Source: Oncomelania hupensis (Eukaryota; Mollusca; Gastropoda; Littorinimorpha; Pomatiopsidae). Taken from it: a stretch of DNA of 64,000 bases. The position numbers and the translations under genes were made by a program. The notes beneath the pieces are model-generated. The model saw only the letters and a program-made list of their open reading frames with translations. It did not search any database and was not told the DNA's origin. Location: contig CM072515.1 in assembly GCA_036898135.1 (NCBI GenBank), positions 18,325,937 to 18,389,936 on the forward strand. The letters run 5' to 3'. This document shows, in pieces, positions 10,818 through 21,400 of this stretch (position 1 is its first letter; each line of letters opens with the position of its first letter).

Positions 10818-11896
10818 CAGACCTGCCTACCTCAGATTTTCAGTTTCAGTATTCTGACTGGCAAAATGTGGTATTCTGGGACCAAAATTTGTATTTTCAC
10901 TCTCGACGAATCGATGCATTCGCAAGTAGGAATTTAACAATTTGTAAATGTAACTTAGTGAAAATAAAGAAGAAGTAATCACTGCATTAAAAAAAAACTC
11001 AAACTGATTCCTTAAATACACTGTTCCACGATTTATTTATTTATTTATTGACTACAGAACAAGCGCAAAACTGTCATTGCTAGAGAGCAAAAATTCAGTT
11101 GATAAAAACTTAAATTGGAATTGGAAACAACAAAATAATTTATCTATAGTGAAGGACTAATTTATATGATGTGCAAAAATGTCAACATTGTTTTCCTTCA
11201 GCTGCTGGCTATAGCAGCTCTTGAGCCTGTCTGGTTCTTTGCTACAAAATAAATTATTTACAGTAACTGACTGGGAAATATTATACGCAAACTGTCACTC
11301 AGCACTGTTTTTTTTTCAGCTGCAAGCTATAACAGCTCTTGAGTCTGTCTAGTTCTTTGCTGGTGTACACTGTAGCAGCAGGTTTGGACTTGAGGACTAG
11401 CAAACTCTCAAGTGTACTGTCACCTAAACAGGATCGCTGATCTGTACGATTTATATCTTAATGCAGGAAAACACTCGCTCACAATGAGCGCTTGAATGGG
11501 GGTTTGTCAAAAGCCCCCCCCCCCCCCCACCCCCATTACAGCAGCCAGCTCTTTGTAGGGCTCAATCTTCCCAACTGCAGCCCACTTTTCATCCATTCTC
11601 TCAAGGCTGGTGATTCTGGGGTCCAGATATTCAGGTTGAACTTAATGTAGTAATCTCTGACAATGAAAAGTTTCAATTGTTTCTGACTTAAGTAGGCCTA
11701 TGTATGGGTCCGTGTGAAATGTCTTAAAACCCAAAACAAACGTCTTATAACAAAACAAAAAACTAAAATAAAAATAAAATAAAAAAAGAAAAGAAAAGGT
11801 GCCAACATTTGTATTTTAAAGGCCTTTGCGTATATTCGTATTCTAGGTCTCAAATCCGTAAAAATACGGGAAAATCCGTAACAGTAGGCAGGTCTG
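10818..11896. mobile_element. Non-autonomous hAT-like element 1
   Basis: Ends are exact inverted repeats: CAGACCTGCCTAC at the left, and its complement at the right end. GTATAG occurs on both sides (10812-10817 and 11897-11902), a probable 6-bp target duplication. CAG...CTG termini are typical of hAT elements, though their usual duplication is 8 bp. No transposase is encoded. An internal segment is repeated directly (about 11200-11250 and 11318-11370). Confidence 0.65.
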
Positions 11897-11902
11897 GTAT
11901 AG

Positions 11903-12272
11903 TGATCCCTCAAAAAATAATAGAATCTCTGTACAGAAAAAACGCGTGCCGCGGGTTTTGCTGGTAGTTTGCAAGTGAGTAAAGGTTCTCATTTTTTTCT
12001 CTCCAATTTTTCAAAGTCTTAAACAAAGCTTCGTGAATATATGTACAAGTACAGTACATCTATTCTGCTGGAGGTGGGTCGGTGCTTCTGCCTGAAATTG
12101 TGTGTACATGCCTCACGGTAGCCTATGTATGTGTATTGTGCCTTTATGTTGATGTGAGAAAGCAGCTCCAGAGCACACACTGTAGATGTCATAATATAAA
12201 ATTTTAGCTCGGTTGTAGTTCATCGAGAAGATAGAACCCCTACAGAACCTGATCTTTCCCCATTCTCCTCAG
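11903..12272. other. Likely intron upstream of exon 12273-12336
   Basis: No open frame or repeat recognised. It ends in a pyrimidine-rich acceptor (TTTCCCCATTCTCCTCAG). Confidence 0.4.
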
Positions 12273-12336
12273 AAATGCTATCCATGAGAACCACTTTGGC
12301 GATGATGCGGAGTACAACAATCAGTTTGATGGACAG
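12273..12336 (+). CDS. Penultimate exon of an unidentified plus-strand gene
   Basis: A 64-bp exon between a good acceptor (TTCTCCTCAG) and donor (GTAAGT). Its first base completes a codon and the rest reads NAIHENHFGDDAEYNNQFDGQ without a stop. It joins in phase 0 to the terminal exon at 12899. GC content is higher than the surroundings. I do not recognise the protein. Earlier exons should lie further upstream on plus but were not found. Confidence 0.6.
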
Positions 12337-12898
12337 GTAAGTTAAGGTATATTTTGTCTTTTTGTTGTACTGTACATGCATGTTCTAATAAATATCCAAT
12401 CAAAATGCAGTTGGGATGAATCTATATCTAGGAGCTGGAGCTGACATTGCATTGTTTCTTTATTTTTAGTATGTGGTCATGATGTTGGGTGCTATGTCTT
12501 GACTTAAAAATGCAATAGTAGTTCGTGTGATTTTATCGGGCTGCGTTGGAATGCTACTAGCATAATGAAGGAGGCAATTGGCACAGCAGCCCTAAAGCGA
12601 TGCTGACCCTAATCCGAGGGTCAGACTTTTGAAGCATATCATATGTCTACAGACAACCACCTAGCTATGCTTGATAGATCTCTTACAGCGTCACGGTCCA
12701 CATTTTTATATGAAGCTGGCTAATTGCCCAACATGACTGTCTGTGGTGTAAAACATGTTGTTAGACAACTTCCTGACTGCAACTGCATTTACTACAAGTG
12801 GCAATAACGTCACTTCAATAATTATATTTGTGTGTTGTGGTAACTACTCTACTGCATGTGAGGTTTTATTGATATTTCTCTCATTTATTTTTTTTCAG

Positions 12899-12928
12899 TG
12901 TTGCCGCGCCAACGTCAGTGAGGTGTAA
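12899..12928 (+). CDS. Terminal coding exon of the same unidentified gene
   Basis: Follows a long T tract and CAG acceptor at 12885-12898. It reads CCRANVSEV and then TAA (12926-12928). A canonical AATAAA at 12992-12997 lies about 65 bp downstream, so the 3' UTR is probably about 100 bp. The gene converges with MTRES1 on the minus strand. Confidence 0.6.
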   Translation, partial: CCRANVSEV

Positions 12929-12991
12929 GAAGCAAAATAACGAGAACTTCAGAAGTCCTGCAAAAGATATTCTTTAAATCCTCTTGAAGTT

Positions 12992-12997
12992 AATAAA
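12992..12997 (+). promoter_or_regulatory. Polyadenylation signal AATAAA
   Basis: Canonical hexamer about 65 bp after the TAA of the exon at 12899-12928. Confidence 0.55.
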
Positions 12998-13044
12998 AAA
13001 GCCATTGAATTGAATTTTATACCTATAACCTACATGCTATAGTC

Positions 13045-13073
13045 TACCAGGCTCTCTCTCTCACTCTCTCTTA

Positions 13074-13109
<36 letters not shown>

Positions 13110-13121
13110 TACACAACCGTG
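13045..13121. repeat. CT and CA microsatellites
   Basis: CTCT repeats then ACAC repeats abutting the left end of the MITE at 13122; a further CA tract lies at 13367-13406 on its other side. Confidence 0.85.
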
Positions 13122-13361
13122 TAGAAACGCCGTTGTGATGACTTTCATGAAACTCTACATACGTTACTTTGACATTTGTACAAATTTGTCCATTTTTTAA
13201 AGCTAACCCTAACTTTAACTCTAACCCCAACTCAAACCCTAACCCTTAACCTAACCCCAACACAGACCCTAACTGAACCCTGTTTTGATGTCAAAATAAC
13301 GGGATCCGTCAAAAGAAAGTACGTAGAGGTTCAAGTGTATGTCAGAATAACGGCGTTTCTA
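13122..13361. mobile_element. MITE with telomere-like core
   Basis: Terminal inverted repeats TAGAAACGCCGTT (13122-13134) and its complement (13349-13361) flank 240 bp. The middle (13202-13282) is a degenerate array of CTAACCC/CCTAACC-like units resembling telomeric repeats. It sits in a CA microsatellite, which hides any target duplication. No coding capacity. Confidence 0.75.
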
Positions 13362-13406
13362 ACTAACCACACACACACACACACACCCACACACACACAC
13401 ACACAC

Positions 13407-13673
13407 AGAAATTTCAGAGAGACTGCTGCAGGATTTTTTTGATTCCTCATTTATATTTTCATTATGCAGATGGGTAGTTTTACGTACTAATCCGAATATT
13501 CAGTTCTTTGTGTGATATGGGTAGTTTTCTTCATATGATGGGTAAATAAGATGCAAAATAGCGATGTATTGTATAGCAAAGGTTCAAATGAATACATACC
13601 ATTTGGAAAAGGAAGAGTAGAATGAAGGTGATCACTGAATTTGTTTCATAATTATAGTAGCACATTCCAGTAC
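13407..13673. other. Intergenic, nothing recognised
   Basis: AT-rich sequence between the MITE and repeat family A; no gene or repeat seen. Confidence 0.4.
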
Positions 13674-14307
13674 ATTACATTACATTACATTACATGATTA
13701 TTGCTTTAGGTCCAGCGGACTCTTCCGAGCCAAATCAGGACCAGATAACCCCTGATCCGCCTAAAAGATCTGCTGAAACAACCCTAGTGGTAAAACTGAA
13801 AGCTCTCCACCAGCCAGTCACTTTACAATAAAGACATCCCACGCACGGGACGCTAAGGCTGTACTCTAATTAGAACCCCCGTTTACAAAAACAAAATAGA
13901 ATACAAACATCATTATAAATTATCAGCAAAACACATACATATAAAATGCCTACATTGCTAAATAATAACATCATAGGAAGCCCTAGTGACCACCTGCCAC
14001 CATAATAACATCATAGGAAGCCCTAGTGATCACCTGGCAGAAAGCATCCAATATTCCCAAGCTGATCCAACAGACCTCATACACAAATAAGGAGTCTTGT
14101 CCCAGAAGAGTTTTCAAGAAAAAACGTAGGTGACTGGTCTAGCGAAGAAGACGATCGATAGTATAGCAGATTGATAAAACAGAGCAGGAATGAGAAAGAG
14201 CAAATGTGAAAGACAGCGACAGTGGGAATTTAAAGCACTAAATTTCCAGAAAGTGGGGATACTATTTATACTGAAACCCCTGGCACCCCAACGGGGGTAT
14301 TCCAATA
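13674..14307 (-). repeat. Repeat family A, copy 2
   Basis: Reverse-oriented copy of 1-657, with the ACATT tandem tail at 13672-13696. It carries a short internal duplication around 13965-14035. It lies just beyond the 3' end of MTRES1. Confidence 0.75.
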
Positions 14308-14367
14308 AACTCAGATTGTTAATACATATGATACTACACAATGCATATAATGAAGTGCTATAACACT

Positions 14368-14370
<3 letters not shown>

Positions 14371-14438
<68 letters not shown>
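14371..14438. repeat. (AT)n microsatellite
   Basis: About 34 uninterrupted AT units, followed by a short GT run at 14457-14472. Confidence 0.95.
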
Positions 14439-14439
<1 letters not shown>

Positions 14440-14704
14440 GAATTACTATTAACACTTGTGTGTGTGTGTGTGATGAAATGTGCGCTCTTCCAAGTTGAGA
14501 CCTCAAAGTGGTGTTATATCATGGCATTAGGATAGTGCATAGTTCAGAATCTTAGTTCATGTTTTGACACAGGCTTAGACCAATATTTGAAATTTTCCGT
14601 GGTTCCCGCCAGTGAATGCAATCTCATGGCACTACTATGACATAACATAAAATGAGAACAAATGTTAATAGCTCTACCACTTTTGTGAAGAAAAAGCAGT
14701 TTGC

Positions 14705-14875
14705 TCATGTATCGGCAATGGGGAAAGCGTTTTTCCACACTTTGACTGTAACTGTAGTTTTGTCCTTGCTCGTCTTCTCAGCTGATATTCCCATGACCTT
14801 TACCCGTTTCACTATCAGTTTTTCCTCTTCGCTTACTTTTTCCATGATTACATCCACATAATCTCTTTCCGACAC
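14705..14875 (-). CDS. MTRES1: MTRES1-like exon 4 (C-terminus)
   Basis: Acceptor TGTTTCAG ends at 14876; 56 codons and a TGA stop (14707-14705). It begins in phase 0 with [19 protein letters not shown] and ends KNAFPIADT. It supplies the last S4 strand and the basic tail. Confidence 0.85.
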   Translation of the reverse strand: MSERDYVDVIMEKVSEEEKLIVKRVKVMGISAEKTSKDKTTVTVKVWKNAFPIADT

Positions 14876-17800
14876 CTGAAACACAATATACAGTCACATT
14901 GATTTAAATATAGTTAGAAATGCTGCTTGGTTGCAAATTACATTATCTTGTGGTGATGATATTTCGTATGAACACATGTGCATTTATGTGTGCATATTCA
15001 AATTTTAGTGTTTGAAACATAAAATTATGCTTTGTTTTCTTTCATCTTTGAGAGGATCAAATCCATAATTAGAATTAACTTATTTTATACAGGGGTGGCC
15101 TGGCAGCTCGGTTGCTAGGCCAAAGCTTGCTGGTTCCAACCCAGCATAGAACGAACTTATGGCTTAGGTAGGAGACTTTTCAGGTCATTGAGGGTTTTCT
15201 TCGGGTACTCCGGTTTCCCCCTTCAATAATGGTACTGGATGCAGTCTGTCTAAAGTTACGAAAAATAAAATTTGATTTCCTTTCAGTCTTCTAAAAGCGA
15301 GTGGTCCTAATTCAGCTCGATGCAGTCCACTGGACCATATAAACAATGACTAAGTTCTAAAAGCGACTTGTTTTATACCATGTGTGAGTGATGAATGTGT
15401 ACGTGTGTTAGTTGTGTATGTAGGAGTGTCTGTAACACGTGAGCGCGTATGATTTGGGAAAAAGGCACATACAGCATCTAGTAATTATTATTATTATATA
15501 CAGGCAGGGGTGCATCCCTTCTATTGTTCCATACTGGCAGATTTGTAAAAAAAATATAAAAAATGTAGTAGAGACTTGAAAGTTTAGGTCCATAAAAAAA
15601 CAATTAGAATGGACTAACCAATAGCCAAGTTGGATAGAATTATCTTTGTAACTGAAACCCCCTTCTCTCTCCCCCCCCCCCCTCACCTTCTTCCCCCACC
15701 CACCCAAATTTGCACATCCGATTTCCACAAAATAAGCTACAAATTGATTAATAGACCTTTCCTTCTGTGGAAAACGGTGAACATTATCTCCAATAATTGT
15801 AGCTCATCCCTATAGTGGTGGAATTACGTTCACCTTCATCACTTTCTTCTCTGCCACTTTGTCCACTCATATCACTTTCAGCATTCCCTTCCATGTTAGA
15901 AGCCCACTTTCTTTGAAACAACAGCAGGCAATGCTAGACAACATTGCAAACGTACTCTAAAACAAAAATATAAGATGTTTTTCCACCTTAATTTACTATG
16001 TTGAGTCTCCACACTGCGACTTTGGAAAGTAGAGGTACATGTATGCGTATGTCGGCATGAAAATGTTATGCACTGGCGCTACACAATAACGTGACAAATT
16101 ATAGAAAGAGTTAAAACGATCATTTTATATGTGAATTAACCAACCAACCTGTTTGCTCTTTTTCAAAAGTTTTTCTCCATTCAGTCTAAGGCGGCTGTCA
16201 TAAAAGATTTCATCCACATGGCTGAAAATAAAAGACGATAAAAATATAATAAGCACATCTTAGTTATTTAGTAAAATACATATTTACACATGCACACATA
16301 GAAATTACCCCCAGACTTCATTGTAAAATGTTACACAGGGTGAGTTTATTGAGTTTATTCCAATGCGTTTACATAATTTTGGATGCGGATGCAACTGTTT
16401 TGGATAGTGGGCACAATTTTCCAGAATGTACGTGAGGCAATTCTACTGAAAGAGTATGTCCTATCCTATCCTATCCCGTAACTCTGAGGTCGTTGGGGCA
16501 CCACAGATGATCATTTAACCAGCGTACTCCATTTTTCTCTGTCCTCAGCAACCCTGATGGCTTCGCATGGTGTCAAGCCAGTCCATTCTCGAATGTTGTC
16601 CTCCCACCTCTTTTTCATTCTTCTTCTTCTTCTACCTCCTTGCAGGATGGTCTTTGCAAGGCCTGGTGATCTGGTGACGTGGCCATGTCATCGGAGTTTC
16701 CGTTTCTTCACCACTGTGAGCAGGTCATCTTGTTGTCCAAAGGCTTGTGCGATGGTCTGTCGGACTTCGTCGTTGGTGATGTGCTGGGTATAGGAAATGC
16801 CCTATGCCTGTAGCACCTCATCTCCATGCTTTGTATTCTTTGTTGTTGTTGAGGGTCCATGTTTTGCAAGCGTATAGGAAGATTATGGTTATTTACATGT
16901 TGTTGTTTTTTTCCCTCCAAAATATTAATACTGTTTGGTTGTCATGCATGTGTGCTTCACTGTTCTGGCATTCTTTCGCTTGTTCTTTCACTTCTCTGAT
17001 GACTGTTGTTTTTGTTTTATCTTGCATCTTTATGCAATTGTTCTTTTGAGTGCATATCAATTTATTATTTATTTATTTTTTATTTTATTTTATTTCATGA
17101 TTTTTCTTTTTTTAAGAGGTGTCACAAATGTTTGAACATTGTTGTTGCTTTTTCATTTAGTGCATATGTTATTGTTTGTAGTCAGAGGCTGCTGTGTCTT
17201 GTAATATAGTGCCGTTCTTGTAATCACTATGTATTAATTGTGTATCCCTATCCCCCCCCCCCCCCATCTTTCCCCCCCCCCCCCCCCCCCCTCCCACCTC
17301 CCTTGTCTGGCTATACGGCCCCCGGCCGCGAACTTGTTTTTTCCAACCTAGTTCCAGTCACTTTCCCGAAAAAGGCAATTCCCGAAGTCGAACGAAGCTC
17401 TCCGAGTCGAGCGGAGCTATCCGATGTTTTACGAACGAATGCTGGCAGGACTACGTGAAACCACAGGCTGGGAATTCTCGTCTTTCGTAGGCCTCAATTA
17501 CATACTATACTACGTACGTATTTAGGAGTTTACAAAGACAAAAGAAAAGACTTCAGAGCCTGTGGTGAAACATCCGTGCATAAAAATAGCCGCTGCTAGA
17601 TCTAATTCTATTTCGATCTGCACAGCTTCAAGCTCAAGTCGAGATTTGCATTTTGAAGCAGTTATTATTATTATTATTATTATTATTTTATGATGAATAA
17701 TATACTGACACAATTAGTAATAAGGAGTAAAAGTAATACATTACACATAAAGCACACATACAACGATTTCACATCTATATCAACAATAAAACCATGACAA

Positions 17801-18209
17801 AACTTCAAAGCGCTATGGGTACGTTGATGTCACTTCAGCACAACAAGGCAAAGCAAGTTTATAATGGTCTCAAAAAACAGTGACATTTTTAGTGCAAGCA
17901 CCAAAGCAATTATTTATTTAACTAATATTATTCTTTTTAACTGATACAGTACATTTGTTATGTGTATTTCAATGATATGTATTTTAATGAGAAACACGTA
18001 TTAAAATCATGTTGCGTGGCGGGCGGAAATTTCTATAAATCATCTGAAAACTTTGGTAAATCTATAAGAAAAAATAACCAGTAACACTATCTGAATATTT
18101 CGGGTTACACCCAACTTCAGCAAAAACAAACAAAACGTCACTGACCATATTTACACCATGGAGCACGCACAGCAGCACACTATTCTTTTTTCTTTTTTTT
18201 TAAAAGTAG

Positions 18210-18264
<55 letters not shown>

Positions 18265-18297
18265 TAATAATAATAATAATAATAATACAAAGAAACA

Positions 18298-18353
<56 letters not shown>

Positions 18354-18401
18354 CACACAAACAAAACAAATAAATAAATTAAAGATTTAACTAAATAACT
18401 A

Positions 18402-18442
<41 letters not shown>

Positions 18443-21400
18443 GCAAAGTTGTGGTCTCGATTTTGTGGTCCTGATTCGGCTCTTTGCAGTCCGCTGGACT
18501 CTGTAAGCAATGAATAACTAACTATTAATTTAACTCTGATCTCGAGTTATAAAAAAAAAATTCGCTTAGCCTACTCGTCCTTTTCCGGAAATTTCAAGAT
18601 TCGAATATTATAAAATATAGGCCTAAATATTATTAATTAGAATAGATATAGTTTATACATTTATTTACGTATAAAACAAACAATACAGGTCTAATAATTA
18701 TATTCAGCTAGTGAGCTTCTTCGCTGCGCGGAGACTGACTTATAATATAATAATGCCTATGTATACTGTATAACAGTGTCTACTTGGTTCTAGGCAGGAA
18801 ATGGGCAATGCTATTATTAGCCTTTACTGCTGAGAACTAACAAAATGCAAATCAAGGAACGCAACTATTAAATATGGTCGATAATAATTGTGCTCATATT
18901 ATGCTCATATTAACAAAGTATACCGTTGCGATATGCTAAATCTGCATAAATCGAACAGAATTAGAAGCAACAGCGATCATTTTTAATGTCAGCTAGTCGT
19001 AGTCATGCAAGCATCATTTCGTAACACATCGGAGAGCTTCGTTCGACTTCGGTGATTGCCTTTTTGGGCGAATGACTGGAACTAGGTTGGAAAAAACAAG
19101 TTTGCCCCCCGGCCCCCTGGGCTAGGAGCCTAACTTTATATTTGCTGTTTGATCATTTGTTTGATTAATGAAAGGATAAAGTTCCAAAAGATTGAGATGA
19201 CAAGGGAGCGCAGCAGCCTTACCTTGGAATGTAGACTGAGTGATGGTCCTGTCTTTGCAAATGGGCTTCAACCTTGTCAGGGCAGCAGTTGTTTGTGCGA
19301 TCCTGGAGAGGACTTCCTGTTGGGACCCATTGTCTGATACAATGGCTCCTAAATATTTGAAGCTATGCACTGTGTTGAGGGATTGGCCTTGGACTTTGAT
19401 GTTGATGCCATTGGTGTTGTTGGTCATCATTTTGGTCTTCTCTGCACTTATTTCCATTCCATAGGCTCAAGTTCTTGTTCCTCTCCAGCCAATCCATCAA
19501 TGTCATCCTCAAAACAAAGGTTGGAGATTGCTCTACCCCCTATGGTGACTGTGCCTTCGTGATCTGCAAGGGCATCTGACATGGTGCGCTCTAGGAAGAT
19601 GTTGAAGAGTGTTGGAGAGAGTAGGCATCCTTGACGCACACCAATTGTTGTTCTGAACCAGTTTCCAATGGCTCTGTTATGGAGGACTGCACTGGTAGTC
19701 TTGTCATACAGGCTTTTGATGACTTCAATAATTTTAGGGCTGATGTTGTACACTCTCATGGTTGCCCACAGAGCTGCATGCCAGATTCAGTCAAACGCCT
19801 TCTTGAAGTCTACGAACACATGATATAGATGTTGTTGGTGCTGTAGATATTTCTCGCAGATTATTCCGAGGTTGAAAATCTGTTCAGTGGTACTTCACCC
19901 TGCCCTGAATCCTGTTTGTTCTTCAGCTATGATTTGTTCAGCTTGGGGTTTCAAACTGTTGAGTATTATTTTCAGGAGGACCCTGCTGGTATGGCTGATG
20001 AGGCTGATAGTGCGGTAATTTTCACACTCCTGAAGGTTACCCTTTTTGGGAAAAGTGATGACAAGTGACTGGGTCCATGGTATAGGCCACTCCCCACTCT
20101 ACCAGATCTTGTTACAGAGGGCGTCAGTCATTGCTTCTCCTTCTGCTTAAAGCAGTTCCGCAGGTATGTTGTCCACTCCCGCTGACTTCCCTTTCTTCAG
20201 CGATTGCACTGCTGCCTCAACTTCTTCTCGGAGAATTGGAAGGATTTCTTCTTCTCTGTTCTCGGGACATGCTAGAACTGATGGGTCTCCGTTTGGTGTG
20301 TGGTTGTAAAGCCTAAAGGTCAGAGCAGTACTCTGTCCATCTATCCAAGTCTTCTCGTTCTTCTGTAAGGCATATGCCAGACTTGCTTTGGATCATGGAA
20401 ATCTTGGGCTGTTTAACACTTGTCAGCCACTTCACAGTCTGGTATGCCTTCTTGCTGTTGTTCTTATTCAGACTATTCTCTATTTCCTGGCATTGATCTT
20501 CTATCCAGTTCTCCTTTGCTGTGCTCATGCCTTTTCGGATATCATTGTTGATTTTTTAGTAGCCATCAGCTGCCTGTGAGGTGTTCTTTTTCTTTATCAT
20601 CTCACAGGTCCAAAAGTTCAGGTGTGATCCACGGCTTCTTTATCCGGTGCTTGCCAAGGATCTCAGTGGCGGCATCTGTCACAGCTGAGTTGAAGGTGGT
20701 GGTCATGGTGTTGACATCTACTTCACCAGCCCTCAAAATGAGCAGTGGTGCAAATTTCCCTCCAATTGTGGCCTGAAATAGTTCTGCCACCTCCGGGTCT
20801 TGCAGATTGTCCAGGTCGAACTTCAGTCTTGTGCACTTTGCTGTATTTACTCTCTTCAAGTGGAGCCGGAAAGACATAATCACGAGATCGTGATCACTTT
20901 TGATGTCTGCTCCTGAAAAAGTGTGTGTCCTGCCAATGTTGATGCTTGATCTGAAGCGGTCTTGACCATGATGTGTCGATCTGATTATGATGCTCCCTAC
21001 CGGGTCTGTATTTTTTGTGGAGATCAAGCGTGTTTGCCAATATTAGATTGTTGTATCTGGCAAACTCCAAGTCTCACACACCTGTCATTTGTCTCGTTGT
21101 TGCAGTGGGGTCCACATGTGTCTCCCCAGTTGTGGTGCACCTCTTGGCTAACCTTGGCATTCCATTCACCTTGCACTATGCCTATGTCCTTCTTCGGCAC
21201 TTGGTCAAGGACATCCTGTAGATTTTCATAGAAATCCTACAATTCGCTATCATCATAGTCTTATGTTTGGGCATAGGCCTTGATGATTGTGATGTTGAAA
21301 TGGGCTGCTCTCAGACGCATGGTAATGAGTCTACTGGAGACTAGGCGCAACCCATGACAGTGGCTAGAATGTTCTTGTGGACCAAGAATCCAATGCCGTG

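Larger units (their letters stand above)
16885..19187. mobile_element. 2.3 kb insertion inside LINE copy b, origin unknown
   Basis: Flanked by AAGATT on both sides (16879-16884 and 19188-19193), where uninterrupted copies show a single AAGATG-like site, so this block is a later insertion. It holds no credible coding region. Two inverted arms of about 110 bp lie inside (17321-17435 and 19020-19115). C-tracts are at 17250-17292 and AAT and ACT microsatellites at 18210-18440. A partial repeat-A tail is at 18455-18520. It may be composite. Confidence 0.6.

Noticed and set aside
14341..14535. Ile/Tyr repeat frames over the AT microsatellite
   Set aside because: Pure consequence of (AT)n.
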